DNA from: a virus
DNA length: 64,000 nucleotides
Reading direction: 5' to 3' (one strand)
IMG/VR virus record: IMGVR_UViG_3300001242_000019
Span: 1-64,000 of that record
In this document: one piece after another, positions 41,726 through 50,139 of the stretch
Layout: each line of letters begins with the position of its first letter
Position numbering within the stretch: the stretch's first letter is position 1
The notes under the pieces: generated by a model
Seen by the model: the letters and a program-made list of their open reading frames with translations, nothing else
The model's database searches: none
What the model was told of the DNA's origin: nothing
Position numbers and translations under genes: made by a program

Positions 41726-41895
41726 GGTATTACCCACCCTGGTTTATGATCTGGTCGATTTGCATCGAGACAGTCGATTGGAGACATTGCAACGTAACAG
41801 CATTCACCGTCAAAATTAACATGACACTGAACGGTTGAGCACTTCCGGTGAGAAGTTAAGGCATCGACGATCCAATCAAGGAACTTATTAAGCAC
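41722..41895 (-). CDS. 57-residue Cys-rich protein
   Basis: GTG at 41895 opens 57 residues: LNKFLDWIVDALTSHRKC, then CHVNFDGECCYVAMSPIDCLDAN. It overlaps the stop of the gene before by 8 bases and the start of the gene after by 4 (ATGA), so it fits the coupled gene series exactly. Cysteine-rich and beta-like; function unknown. Confidence 0.65.
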   Translation of the reverse strand: MLNKFLDWIVDALTSHRKCSTVQCHVNFDGECCYVAMSPIDCLDANRPDHKPGWVIP

Positions 41896-42400
41896 CTTGA
41901 CCGCCTAAGCTTACATCAATCTTGAGTAAGCCATTTTCGATGATGCACTTATTTGATTTATCATTTAAGACATCAACGACAGCTTGCATGAATAGATATC
42001 GTTCTTCGGCAATATCTAACATGTCAGTGACTGGCATAGGGTCGGCGTCAAGTTTCGTTGAGCGGATGTAAGCAACGGCTAAGGCCTCTTTATCCTTCTC
42101 AGTTTTTCCCGCGTCTTTAACGGCTAAGTAAGCTTCTTTAGAGGCTAACTTATACTTACGCTCAATACGGTCATGACCGCGACGAGCCTTCGCAAGATCA
42201 AGTCGAGCTTCGGCGTAGACAGAATCAATCGCAGAGACGACATACTTAATGTCATTGGGTTCGGGATCTTCCGGAATCGTGATCTGAGTTACGAGCTCCG
42301 TATAATACTGTTCAAGTTGTTGCCATGCTGTGGCGTTCAATGGCCTACTGGTATCGGGTTTGTTAACTGATGTTTTTAATTTGGCACCCTGTCGACTCAA
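41888..42400 (-). CDS. Helical protein, unknown (possible recombination mediator)
   Basis: About 170 residues from the TTG at 42400 (six bases after GAGGTG); a GTG at 42409 is the alternative. All helical, with a basic-acidic coiled middle (YAEARLDLAKARRGHDRIERKYKLAS). Size and helical makeup recall UvsY-type mediators, but I see no defining motif, so this stays a guess. Overlaps the Nmad1-like gene by about 38 bases. Confidence 0.5.
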   Translation of the reverse strand: MSRQGAKLKTSVNKPDTSRPLNATAWQQLEQYYTELVTQITIPEDPEPNDIKYVVSAIDSVYAEARLDLAKARRGHDRIERKYKLASKEAYLAVKDAGKTEKDKEALAVAYIRSTKLDADPMPVTDMLDIAEERYLFMQAVVDVLNDKSNKCIIENGLLKIDVSLGGQGA

Positions 42401-42671
42401 AGTTAGCACCTCTTTCGTTTCTTATACGATAATCAAGTTCCAGTGTACAGTATCCAATGATATCCCTCAGTGTATCCTCTGTTGATTCATCATGGACACG
42501 AGCAGGGTTTTGATCAAGTTGTTCTAGCCGATTAAGTTTATCCATGATACGAAGATAAAAACTTACAGGGCCATACTTATCCCTAAGTTGATAAAAGGAA
42601 CTACCATAGTCTTGGTTCTTTCGTTCAAGAAGATCAGCAATAGGGTTTAAGATTGCTAAGAATTTACTCAT
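42363..42671 (-). CDS. Nmad1/DUF1599-like nucleotide-related protein
   Basis: 102 residues, ATG after GGGGGAG. ERKNQDYGSSFYQLRDKYG, SFYLRIMDKLNRLEQL and DESTEDTLRDIIGYCTLELDY match the MazG-like Nmad1 (DUF1599) family of phages, implicated in nucleotide pools or modified nucleotides. No partner modification gene is obvious in this window. Confidence 0.75.
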   Translation of the reverse strand: MSKFLAILNPIADLLERKNQDYGSSFYQLRDKYGPVSFYLRIMDKLNRLEQLDQNPARVHDESTEDTLRDIIGYCTLELDYRIRNERGANFESTGCQIKNIS

Positions 42672-42918
42672 TTAACTCCCCCTTTAATTGATCAAGTTCT
42701 TTGTCATACTCTTGAGCTAGCTTAACACTTGCAGCTAATTCTCTAAGTAGTTTAATCTCCTTTTCATAAGAAGCTATAGCTTCTAAACTAATAACTTCAT
42801 ATTTATTTAAGAGATCAGGATTATTCTTAAAGTCTTCTCTTGCTTTATCGAGTAAAGCTTGAGCGACGTCTAAGCCAAGTAAGGCTTCTTCTAAAGGGTC
42901 CAAATTAATAAATCCCAT
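42664..42918 (-). CDS. Small helical protein, unknown
   Basis: 84 residues, ATG after CGGAGGTAAG, ATGA-type overlap with the next gene. Helical throughout (AREDFKNNPDLLNKYEVISLEAIASYEKEIKLL). First gene after a terminator on the leftward strand. Function unknown. Confidence 0.55.
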   Translation of the reverse strand: MGFINLDPLEEALLGLDVAQALLDKAREDFKNNPDLLNKYEVISLEAIASYEKEIKLLRELAASVKLAQEYDKELDQLKGELNE

Positions 42919-42935
42919 AGTCTTACCTCCGTAGA

Positions 42936-42970
42936 TAAAAAGTAGGCCTACACGTTAATGTAAACCTACT
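42936..42970 (-). terminator. Intrinsic terminator after the helix-turn-helix gene
   Basis: On the leftward strand AGTAGGTTTACA pairs with TGTAGGCCTACT (12 bp with two G-U pairs, loop TTAACG), followed by TTTT. The stem includes the stop codon of the regulator gene at 42966. Confidence 0.8.
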
Positions 42971-43436
42971 CTAGTACCTTATCTGATTTCATAAGAATCA
43001 TTACTTGATACTTATCGTCCGGTAAATTTACAACATCTACTAATCGACTTTGTAATTCGTAATACGTTTGAAGATCAGTTTCATATTGTTTCATTCTCTT
43101 AGATAAGTTTTCGAAGTACCCAAACATTTCCTGTGATAATTCCTGAAGCTCTCGAACAAGTTTTGTTCCTTGCGTTGTAGCCTCACTTGGTTTAGTTGTA
43201 GCAGGGCCTAGATAAACAATTGTGTTTGGCTCTGTTGGCTTGTCACTTGGTATGATCTTAATCATACCAATAGCTTCAAGCTTTTTCATAGCTCTATGAA
43301 CCGTTGCATTACTATACCCTATTTGTTGAGCAATTGTCATTAGAGACCTTGTTAATTTTCCATCGGAACTATGTCTCTGAATGTACTCAATGATTTGTTC
43401 TTGGGTCTGCTGTCTTACGGATATACTTTCTGTCAT
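42966..43436 (-). CDS. Winged helix-turn-helix regulator with coiled coil
   Basis: 156 residues, ATG after AGGAGGATG. N-terminal helix-turn-helix (about 8-62): KLTRSLMTIAQQIGYSNATVHRAMKKLEAIGMIKI; then a coiled-coil part (about 85-140) for dimers. Single-gene transcript with its own promoter and terminator, a mark of a regulatory gene. Target unknown. Confidence 0.75.
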   Translation of the reverse strand: MTESISVRQQTQEQIIEYIQRHSSDGKLTRSLMTIAQQIGYSNATVHRAMKKLEAIGMIKIIPSDKPTEPNTIVYLGPATTKPSEATTQGTKLVRELQELSQEMFGYFENLSKRMKQYETDLQTYYELQSRLVDVVNLPDDKYQVMILMKSDKVLE

Positions 43437-43493
43437 AGCCGCATCCTCCTATAATATAGTTAGATTCTCGGCGGCATTCTTAAATGTAATGTA

Positions 43494-43522
43494 AGTGTAT
43501 CATACAATAAACAGGGAGTCAA
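43494..43522 (-). promoter_or_regulatory. Promoter of the helix-turn-helix gene
   Basis: Leftward TTGACT (43517-43522) and TACACT (43494-43499), spacer 17. It begins directly at the stop of the gene before (43523). The leader of about 50 bases contains ACTTACATTACA. Confidence 0.7.
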
Positions 43523-44101
43523 TTAAGCATTAACATATTGCATTACTCTTTGTAATGCTTTCCAAAGAGATGTTTTGTGCTTTTTCTGTAACACTGAGTC
43601 ACTTGTTAAACAATCAGCCAGCGACGCTGCAGACCAAGCAATAGGCAATCGATCTTCCCATAGATAGCTTGTTTCACCAATTATTAAGATTGCCTTAGGA
43701 TTAATAATTGTAATCTCTGCGGCGACGATTTCATTATAGATAGCGGCCTTAACATGATTTGTTACCTCGGTTGATTCTTCTTCGGTCTTGACAACCGTCG
43801 TGCAATAAATATCTTGAACCGATAAATTAGCAGCCTTTAATGCATCGAGTAATAAAGCAGACTCTTCTATGGTCATAGTATTTTGAGTCACGACAACAAC
43901 CGGTACATTATAATCACCCTGACCTAGCTTAATAATATAGCCAGGAAGTTTAGTAATAGCATAGGTTCGAAGATCTTCCATTTGAATGTGCTTCTTCATA
44001 TGTTGCCATACATATTCCTTACCGGGCTTATCGATCTCTTTAGCCTTATAGATTGATTTCTTTAATCGATCCATAAACTCTTGATCTTTACTTTTATACA
44101 T
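43523..44101 (-). CDS. Uracil-DNA-glycosylase-superfamily-like protein (degenerate)
   Basis: 192 residues, ATG after GGAGGTGAG. The segment NVPVVVVTQNTMTIEESALLLDALKAANLSVQDIYCTTVVK, then ITIINPKAILIIGETS, has the order of strands seen in family-4/5 uracil-DNA glycosylases (product-site, then 'P..ii.lG'). The usual catalytic and iron-sulphur cysteine motifs are not visible, so activity is doubtful. A role in DNA repair or as a decoy is possible. Confidence 0.4.
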   Translation of the reverse strand: MYKSKDQEFMDRLKKSIYKAKEIDKPGKEYVWQHMKKHIQMEDLRTYAITKLPGYIIKLGQGDYNVPVVVVTQNTMTIEESALLLDALKAANLSVQDIYCTTVVKTEEESTEVTNHVKAAIYNEIVAAEITIINPKAILIIGETSYLWEDRLPIAWSAASLADCLTSDSVLQKKHKTSLWKALQRVMQYVNA

Positions 44102-44104
44102 GAC

Positions 44105-44509
44105 TCACCTCCAAAGTATTGGTAATAATGAGATTATGAGAAAGACTGTCCATTCTCCCATAGAACCCGTAGGGATATAAGCCAGGTGTAACCGATGTTT
44201 ATTCCATAGTGGAATTCCCATAGGTGTCAAACTATCAAGGAACAAATGAGATAGAGCTCCAAAAAAGAAAGGCGTCTCTAAGTGATATTTAGAAAGTAAT
44301 ACACTTATGACTAAGATTATTAAGGGATGATGAGTAATTCCTCGATGCTTTATATACTTAGCCAGTGGATTAAAGCGCCCGAGAATACTACACTTCTTAT
44401 CGATGTCTGGAAGTAAAGTAGCAAACATACACAGTATAGTATCCTGAGCATTAAGTTTTAAGCCATCGCTCATCACAATGCCGGTCATCAAATGTGTATA
44501 GCCTGTCAT
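44105..44509 (-). CDS. YdjM/DUF457 membrane metal-dependent hydrolase
   Basis: 134 residues, ATG after GGAGGGACAG. LLPDIDKKCSILGR, KHRGITHHPLI and ALSHLFLDSLTPMGIPLW are the His/Asp motifs of the DUF457 (YdjM) family, with three to four membrane helices. Bacterial members are membrane hydrolases, some under LexA control. Why a phage carries one is unclear; lipid change or lysis timing are possibilities. Confidence 0.8.
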   Translation of the reverse strand: MTGYTHLMTGIVMSDGLKLNAQDTILCMFATLLPDIDKKCSILGRFNPLAKYIKHRGITHHPLIILVISVLLSKYHLETPFFFGALSHLFLDSLTPMGIPLWNKHRLHLAYIPTGSMGEWTVFLIISLLPILWR

Positions 44510-44521
44510 GCTGTCCCTCCT

Positions 44522-44851
44522 TTACCATTTGTCATCGATTACATTGTCTCTCATCATACGTCCTCTAACTTGTGGTTGCGATTTAACTTCTGACTTAGCG
44601 GCTATATAGGTTCCTGGAGTCTGCTTAATTACCGGTCTATAAAAGACTCCACAGCTACGACATGTTACCTGAAAACTTGCAAAGGTTCTGCCGTCATAAC
44701 TATAAACAACATTAGGGTAAGAACAAACAGGACACGGAGCATCGTAATAATAAACATTGCTCTTATTCTTTGGATCAAGATCCGGTATAAGTCTTGAGAC
44801 GGTCTTAGTATAGATAGCTTCCTTACCATTATTAAGGGGAATATTGTTCAT
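44522..44851 (-). CDS. Zinc-ribbon protein
   Basis: 109 residues from the ATG at 44851, after AAGGAGAATTAAT; a longer frame upstream overlaps the neighbour and lacks a ribosome site. DAPCPVCSYPNVVYSYDG and VTCRSCGVFYRPV form a zinc ribbon. Function unknown. Confidence 0.6.
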   Translation of the reverse strand: MNNIPLNNGKEAIYTKTVSRLIPDLDPKNKSNVYYYDAPCPVCSYPNVVYSYDGRTFASFQVTCRSCGVFYRPVIKQTPGTYIAAKSEVKSQPQVRGRMMRDNVIDDKW

Positions 44852-44852
44852 A

Positions 44853-45074
44853 TTAATTCTCCTTAATTTTAAATGGATATTTCTGACCAGCAAATAATCC
44901 AGGATAATTAAAATCTCCAGCACAACATGCGGCCGCTTCGGCATCACGAGCTTCTTTATAACGAGAATGACTTTGTTCATCGCACTTACAATCCATACAA
45001 AGAGAATCTGTATTCATCATAGATACCATGGTTACGATGGTATGTCTACCGCAGCGATCGCATGTGTCTTTCAT
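44853..45074 (-). CDS. Small Cys-rich zinc protein
   Basis: 73 residues, ATG after GGAGGATTCAAG. CDRCGRHT and LCMDCKCDEQSH are a common phage zinc-finger pattern, followed by an Ala-rich helix and GDFNYPGLFAGQ. ATGA overlap with the gene before. Function unknown, but the pattern is conserved in phages. Confidence 0.65.
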   Translation of the reverse strand: MKDTCDRCGRHTIVTMVSMMNTDSLCMDCKCDEQSHSRYKEARDAEAAACCAGDFNYPGLFAGQKYPFKIKEN

Positions 45075-45295
45075 ACTTGAATCCTCCTAATCTTTTCTGT
45101 TTCGCTCATAGGATGAAATCGTACGGGTGCGGATTCTGTGCTATGAGGAGTTACAACAATTTCCCCAGTAACACCATCAGCATAAAGAATATCTTTAAGA
45201 GTACCCACAACTTCAGTATCATTTTTACAGAGTTTCCATTTCTCTTCAATCTTACCAGTCGAGTCAACAGCCCAACTTATAGTCCATGCTGGCAT
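45071..45295 (-). CDS. Small beta-rich protein, unknown
   Basis: 74 residues, ATG after AAGGAGATAA. Beta-like (AWTISWAVDSTGKIEEKWK, GVTGEIVVTPHST). Lies between two other short genes with tight spacing. No family recognised. Confidence 0.5.
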   Translation of the reverse strand: MPAWTISWAVDSTGKIEEKWKLCKNDTEVVGTLKDILYADGVTGEIVVTPHSTESAPVRFHPMSETEKIRRIQV

Positions 45296-45297
45296 AA

Positions 45298-45606
45298 TTA
45301 TCTCCTTTCTAAGTCTTGTTGATATCGATCCATTTGAACTTCAACATAATTATGCCAAAGCTCAGGAGATATATCATCCATAATGCGGGCTTCTTGTTGT
45401 TCTAGATTTGATAAAGTCTTAAGCTCTTGAATGTAATCACAGAGAGTTAAGTGATTACATTCTAAGAACTTTAGGACAGCATCGCTAAACAATAAACCAT
45501 CATTAATTACGACCTTATCATTTTTATAAGTCACGACATAATGGAGAGGATCAGCATCATAACATTGATCAATTAAATTAGTCATTGCTAATACCAGATT
45601 AAGCAT
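45298..45606 (-). CDS. Small helical protein, unknown
   Basis: 102 residues, ATG after GGAGGGATCC. Helical with a hydrophobic core (AVLKFLECNHLTLCDYIQELKTL). Upstream in the leftward direction (45607-45650), TTACAAA and TTGTAA elements face each other about 12 bases apart, possibly a control site. Function unknown. Confidence 0.5.
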   Translation of the reverse strand: MLNLVLAMTNLIDQCYDADPLHYVVTYKNDKVVINDGLLFSDAVLKFLECNHLTLCDYIQELKTLSNLEQQEARIMDDISPELWHNYVEVQMDRYQQDLERR

Positions 45607-45650
45607 TGGATCCCTCCATGTTACAATTAGTATTCCCGATTTGTAATGCT

Positions 45651-46388
45651 TTATGCAGTTTCTTCGTCATTCCAGAAGCCGTCAAATTCAAAATCATCTT
45701 CTTCGTCTTGTTCGTCTTCTGGAATATCAATGGGCTCTATAAATTTACAAAGCCAATTGATATCAAAGATAGAATTATTTCCAGCAAGGGTAACTTTTGC
45801 TCCCTCAATCTTAGAAACAACAACTGGAGCATTGTTATTAAGCCAGGTCATCGCATTGTATTCGAGTCGAGCATTAATGTTTGTACTGTGATCACCAGAC
45901 TTAACAGATGGATTAAGAGAAATTTTATCCGATTCATTAATAAGTTCACTGTCGAGAAGACCTTCACAATAAAGTATATCCCAACAAGGCGTATTTCCGT
46001 TTTTAACCCAGTGATTACTTACAATGTTAGAGTCTGTTAAGACTTTCACAATTCGAACGGTATGAGGTAATTGATTAGCTAATGTAAATTCTTTAGCTTG
46101 CTTAACGGCGTCAAGTTTAGCTTCAGAACTACCGGCTAAACGCATACCAATATAAATATTCTCTCCAGTAATTGGATCCTTCTTAATCTCATTACATTGA
46201 TAGATATAATATTGACTAATCCAGGTTCTCGCTCCCTTAACTTTACGATCATCATTGAGGCATTGCGTGGGATTTACGCCCGGATACCGTTGACTGACAT
46301 TGATAATCTTTGCGTCTCCATGATCTCTTCTAAAGAAACCAATAGCATCTTCTTCAAGCCAACAGTAATAAGCTTGCATAGTATACAT
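45651..46388 (-). CDS. Unknown protein, paralogue of the next gene
   Basis: 245 residues, ATG after GGAGGTGATC, starting at the last base of the gene before. It shares with that gene KGARTWISQYYIYQCNEIK and VKQAKEFTLANQLPHTVRIVKVL plus an overall beta-rich layout, so the two arose by tandem duplication. Acidic C-terminus (DEQDEEDDFEFDGF). Family and function unknown. Confidence 0.55.
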   Translation of the reverse strand: MYTMQAYYCWLEEDAIGFFRRDHGDAKIINVSQRYPGVNPTQCLNDDRKVKGARTWISQYYIYQCNEIKKDPITGENIYIGMRLAGSSEAKLDAVKQAKEFTLANQLPHTVRIVKVLTDSNIVSNHWVKNGNTPCWDILYCEGLLDSELINESDKISLNPSVKSGDHSTNINARLEYNAMTWLNNNAPVVVSKIEGAKVTLAGNNSIFDINWLCKFIEPIDIPEDEQDEEDDFEFDGFWNDEETA

Positions 46389-47083
46389 TAGATCACCTCC
46401 TCTTCGAACTCTAGATTACAAAGCATCGAAGGGCCATAAGTATAACAAGTATGTTCTCCATCAACTTCAACAATATAAGATCCATCAGGATTTATACCTA
46501 TGACAGTCCCTTCTTTGCCGGATAGCCAATCGGCTTTAAACTCTGATAAGATATGCCCAAGTTCATCTTCGAAACCAATTGATATAGCACTTGCTAACGT
46601 TACTTTATTCGTAAGCTTGATCGCATATCTAGGATCTAACTGAGTATAAACGATCGTGTAAGTACCGGCTTCTCCACCTTTAGGTAATACATCACAAACA
46701 ACATTTGAGGCATTACCATCTAGTATCTTAACAATACGAACCGAATGAGGACGATATGTTGACAGTGTTAATTTCTTGGCTTCTTTGACGGCTTCCGTTT
46801 TAGATTCTATATCACGATTGACAAGTTTGAGTCCTTCATAAGACTCTTCAAGTTCTCCATTGAGATTTTTATTGATTTTGATTTCTTTGCATTGATAAAT
46901 ATAATGTCTTAAAATCCAATGACGAGAACCCTTTACGGGATGATCTTCTACGGTTACTCCATCAGCAGTTATAGGGGTAATTTTCTCCGATACACCTGCT
47001 ACTGTCAAGTCTGGATATAGGTTACTAAACTTACATTCCGCTTCATGTTCATTCCAAGCCTTGATATCCATAATATTATACAT
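46388..47083 (-). CDS. Unknown protein, tandem paralogue
   Basis: 231 residues, ATG after AAAGGAG. Shares KGSRHWILRHYIYQCKEIK and VKEAKKLTLSTYRPHSVRIVKIL with the neighbouring gene. It lies 12 bases behind the DnaG primase gene, so may serve replication, but no motif shows this. Confidence 0.55.
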   Translation of the reverse strand: MYNIMDIKAWNEHEAECKFSNLYPDLTVAGVSEKITPITADGVTVEDHPVKGSRHWILRHYIYQCKEIKINKNLNGELEESYEGLKLVNRDIESKTEAVKEAKKLTLSTYRPHSVRIVKILDGNASNVVCDVLPKGGEAGTYTIVYTQLDPRYAIKLTNKVTLASAISIGFEDELGHILSEFKADWLSGKEGTVIGINPDGSYIVEVDGEHTCYTYGPSMLCNLEFEEEVI

Positions 47084-47095
47084 AGATTTTCTCCT

Positions 47096-48322
47096 TTAAA
47101 TTGCAATACTTATTGCTGTGTTAAGCTTGTGGTTAATAAGATCTGCATAAGCGATTCGCTCTGCTTGATCTTGAACACAGCTTAATAAATCAAGCAAGGA
47201 TCGTAGAGCTCTGATTTTCTCTTGAAGTACAATGTTGTCTGGCGCTCCCCTTTCTATTGCGTCATAAAGCTGAACACAATAATTATTGATAGCAAACTGC
47301 ATCGCCGGTAATGAACTTTCTATCATATAATCCTTAGCTTCTGCTAAGTTCATACCGATGAGAAGTTCTCCTGGATCTTTAACACCAATTGTCCGAACGA
47401 CATCTACTTTAAATCCCAATTTAAATAAAGATGGTAGATGTTTAAGTGTTGCTTCTATTCCAGGTTTATCTGAGTCATACCATAAGTAGATAGAGTTCGT
47501 ATACTTTCTAAGCATTGCCATTTGTTCGTCTGTAAAACTTGTTCCACAGGTTCCGACCGTCATATCGAGTCCTACTTGATGAGAAAGTATGACATCAAAG
47601 TATCCCTCCATGACAATAGCAAACTTGTTTTTCCTTATGGATTGTCTTGCAAAGTTCAATCCAAATAGATACCATGTCTTATTATAAATAAGACTTGTTG
47701 GATCATTAAGATATTTTGGACTGTCGTCACTTAATGTACGATAGGCCATAGCAATCGTTGATGTCTGCTTTAACATCAAATCATGAAGACCAATCGCTAA
47801 CCTACCACGGATTTCCTCCCACTTAACATTGTCAGGAACGAGACCAAATCGCCACTTAGAAATACTAGCCGGTGTTAAACCACGATTTTGTAAGTACCGA
47901 ATAATCTTAGGATTCTTACGTAACTCTTCGTAATAGTCACGATTTCTATCGGTCTTATATTTCTTTAGAGATTCAATCTTAGGGTTAACTTTGTCTTCTG
48001 GAATAGGTATGTCAGCACGATTCATTAAGTATTCACAGGCTTCTTGAAATGAAAGATCCTTATGATACATAATAAACGCAATAACATCTGACCCAACGCC
48101 GCCATGTTTCTTATCAGCAATACTGCATCCGAAACAACTAAAGGTTTGTGTATCCTTATATACGACCATACTGGGTTCGCTGTCACGATGCTCTTTATTA
48201 AAGCACTTCATGCGATAGATATTTCCACCGGCATCTTCTAACTCAAAGCGCTCTTCTGCAAAGACATCAACTAGAGGATTTAATTCGCAGATTTCATTAC
48301 GTAATTCTGTACTGACGTGCAA
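47096..48322 (-). CDS. dnaG: DnaG-type DNA primase
   Basis: 408 residues, TTG start eight bases after AAAGGAGG. N-terminal zinc-binding region (CFNKEHRDSEPS...SCFGCSIAD, about 39-72), then the RPD-type core with YLQNRGLTPASISKWRFG, and TOPRIM motifs VMEGYFDVILSHQ and LWYDSDKPGIEA. It makes RNA primers for lagging-strand synthesis by the DnaE-type polymerase. The phage also has an AEP primase at 19.3 kb. A conserved hairpin lies in front. Confidence 0.9.
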   Translation of the reverse strand: MHVSTELRNEICELNPLVDVFAEERFELEDAGGNIYRMKCFNKEHRDSEPSMVVYKDTQTFSCFGCSIADKKHGGVGSDVIAFIMYHKDLSFQEACEYLMNRADIPIPEDKVNPKIESLKKYKTDRNRDYYEELRKNPKIIRYLQNRGLTPASISKWRFGLVPDNVKWEEIRGRLAIGLHDLMLKQTSTIAMAYRTLSDDSPKYLNDPTSLIYNKTWYLFGLNFARQSIRKNKFAIVMEGYFDVILSHQVGLDMTVGTCGTSFTDEQMAMLRKYTNSIYLWYDSDKPGIEATLKHLPSLFKLGFKVDVVRTIGVKDPGELLIGMNLAEAKDYMIESSLPAMQFAINNYCVQLYDAIERGAPDNIVLQEKIRALRSLLDLLSCVQDQAERIAYADLINHKLNTAISIAI

Positions 48323-48346
48323 CTTTCTAACCTCCTTTTAAAGTGA

Positions 48347-48382
48347 TATTCTCCTGCTCCCGAAGGGGAGAGCAGGAGAATA
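48347..48382. repeat. Hairpin element, copy 1 (in front of primase)
   Basis: TATTCTCCTGCTC pairs with GAGCAGGAGAATA (13 bp, C/G-rich loop). The central part CTCCTGCTCCC-GAAGGGGAG-AGCAGGAG (48351-48378) is almost identical to 61227-61256, in front of the SSB gene. Both sit between an upstream gene end and a replication gene. No T-run follows. Confidence 0.75.
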
Positions 48383-48389
48383 GAACGGA

Positions 48390-48602
48390 TTACTTAATGT
48401 CTTCGAATCTTATAAGATCAATAAGGTCATCTTCACTTATAATAGTCCAGACATCCGAGATGCCAAGACTTAAGTTTAGAACCTTATAAGACTCTCCAAT
48501 CTTTTCAATGATCTGAATTTGATCTCCGACACGTATATCAATCTTTTCAGGACAATTAGAATATTCTTTTTCAACGATATATATTTCATCAGGTGTAAAC
48601 AT
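48390..48602 (-). CDS. Small beta-rich protein, unknown
   Basis: 70 residues, ATG after AAGGAGATAAG. KIDIRVGDQIQIIEKIGESYKVLN looks like an SH3-like barrel. It lies just before the hairpin and the primase gene. Function unknown. Confidence 0.55.
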   Translation of the reverse strand: MFTPDEIYIVEKEYSNCPEKIDIRVGDQIQIIEKIGESYKVLNLSLGISDVWTIISEDDLIDLIRFEDIK

Positions 48603-48618
48603 CTACTTATCTCCTTTA

Positions 48619-48975
48619 CTAACTGGCTCCACTTACAGCGGATTTTGGTTTAACCCAGCCACATTTTTCACAGATAAAAGCATATTGTGGCGTACCTTCA
48701 ACTTGATCCATCCACAGTTCGCCACCGCAATGACATAGATTATCCGCTTCAAAATACTTCATAGGATTATCCCAGGCTTCTTTCCAGCTAACTGAAATAT
48801 TTGGTTGATCACATACTGGACATACGACTACGTCACAAACATTTAGTTCAGTCACAATAACTGGAGGTAAATTCTTGATTAGTGAGAAAGTTATATCCAT
48901 TGTCATTGGTTGATAGTACTCGCCATTTCTTGAAGGCATACGCCTTGCTTGACCACAGCTAGGACATCTAAACAT
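48619..48975 (-). CDS. Two-ribbon zinc protein
   Basis: 118 residues from the ATG at 48975, nine bases after GGAGG; a longer frame (48999) includes the ribosome site. Two zinc ribbons: CPSCGQ with CDVVVCPVC, and CHCGG with CEKCGW. Overlaps the previous gene by eight bases. A nucleic-acid-binding role is likely. Confidence 0.6.
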   Translation of the reverse strand: MFRCPSCGQARRMPSRNGEYYQPMTMDITFSLIKNLPPVIVTELNVCDVVVCPVCDQPNISVSWKEAWDNPMKYFEADNLCHCGGELWMDQVEGTPQYAFICEKCGWVKPKSAVSGAS

Positions 48976-49252
48976 TCGAATCATCCTCCAGTGTTCCATA
49001 GATCATAGGCTCTAAGATCATAGGCTTATCTTTTTGTCTCCACCAAGAAATAATTTGAGCCATACTAAGGTCAACTAAAACTACAAGATAGTTTGCCGTA
49101 CGTATCTCTATATCTAATTGACTCTTAGTTGTCTTCCAGAATTTCTTGATGTACAAGTTATGGATAGCCGATGTCTTATAAATACTATCTGGTTTCTCAA
49201 CAGTTTCTTGAAGCTCAAGGAGTTCCTGCTCCTGAACTGACTCCTGAAACAA
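48968..49252 (-). CDS. Small protein, unknown
   Basis: 94 residues, TTG start eight bases after AAAGGAGG. Helical start (QEQELLELQETVEKPDSIYK), then a mixed domain with aromatic residues (QIISWWRQKDKP). Overlaps the Rad50 C-half gene by 38 bases. Function unknown. Confidence 0.45.
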   Translation of the reverse strand: MFQESVQEQELLELQETVEKPDSIYKTSAIHNLYIKKFWKTTKSQLDIEIRTANYLVVLVDLSMAQIISWWRQKDKPMILEPMIYGTLEDDSNV

Positions 49253-49892
49253 TCGATTTACCTCCTTTGAGTTCTACTTCAAAGAGATTATCCGCAGCGA
49301 CAGCCAAGTGGGGTTGATGTGTTACCATAACGATCTGACGTTTAAAATGCTGACTCATCTGTTTCAAGAAGACTGCAAGCTTAATCGCATAGTCTTCAGA
49401 AACGTGCTTTCCTGGCTCATCAAGCATCATAGGCCCATTCATCTTAGGGTCTGCATGAATTTGAAGGACAGCCCATCTGAGGGCGAGAGAAATGATATCA
49501 ACCACGCCACCACCACGACTGTCCTCAGGACGATTGCGAACCTCGATACCATCTTGAAGACTAACGACAAAGAAGTCGGCTTGTGGCTTACCACCGGACT
49601 CTCCAAGTTCAATCTCAAATCTGAAGTCCGAGGTAAAAATATACTGCAAGGCATTTGTAACGATCTCTTCGAGCTTAGTTTTGGCATAGTCACGAGCCGT
49701 AACACTGGTTTGTTGAAGTAAGATCCGTGCTTCTTCAAGACCTTTAAGTTCATATTGCTTTGAAGCAATCTCAAACGTTAACTCGGCCTTCTGTTGGATT
49801 AACTGATCACGCTGACCTTTACGAGAATCAAAGTGACTTTGTAGAGCGGTAAGGCGCTGCTTATACTCAGAAGCTGAGGGCATTGTTGTCAT
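49215..49892 (-). CDS. Rad50/SbcC C-terminal ATPase half (separate gene)
   Basis: 225 residues from the ATG at 49892 (GAGGAG in front). Coiled coil at about 10-85, then the SMC/Rad50 C-lobe: signature SRGGGVVDIISLALRW, Walker B GPMMLDEPGKHVS, and the switch VTHQPHLA. It lacks Walker A, which is in the fused gene at 50.4-52.7 kb. The two halves must meet for a working ATPase, as a split Rad50. It follows two small coiled-coil/unknown genes that lie between the halves. Confidence 0.8.
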   Translation of the reverse strand: MTTMPSASEYKQRLTALQSHFDSRKGQRDQLIQQKAELTFEIASKQYELKGLEEARILLQQTSVTARDYAKTKLEEIVTNALQYIFTSDFRFEIELGESGGKPQADFFVVSLQDGIEVRNRPEDSRGGGVVDIISLALRWAVLQIHADPKMNGPMMLDEPGKHVSEDYAIKLAVFLKQMSQHFKRQIVMVTHQPHLAVAADNLFEVELKGGKSIVSGVSSGAGTP

Positions 49893-50139
49893 CTTCAATC
49901 AGCTCCTCGTCCGGCAAGAAGCCGTCGATCTGTTGAATCAATTCATCAAGCTTTGCTTTATCAGCAGCAATCGCTTCATCAATCTGATCGGGATCAACAC
50001 CTTTTTTATCGCACTCTGCTAAGAGTTCCGTACGACGTTGGTTTAATGATTCTAACTTAGTCTCACAACGAATCATAGAGTTTTGAGCATCCTGGGATCG
50101 CTTGCTGATTTCTTTTAACTTAATTTCATAGTTTTCCAC
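49867..50139 (-). CDS. Small coiled-coil protein between Rad50 halves
   Basis: 90 residues, GTG start about nine bases after GAGGAGATG. An almost continuous coiled coil (EISKRSQDAQNSMIRCETKLESLNQRR) with an acidic end. By position it could be the second arm of the Rad50 coiled coil, made as a separate chain. No zinc-hook motif is seen. Confidence 0.55.
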   Translation of the reverse strand: MENYEIKLKEISKRSQDAQNSMIRCETKLESLNQRRTELLAECDKKGVDPDQIDEAIAADKAKLDELIQQIDGFLPDEELIEDDNNALSF

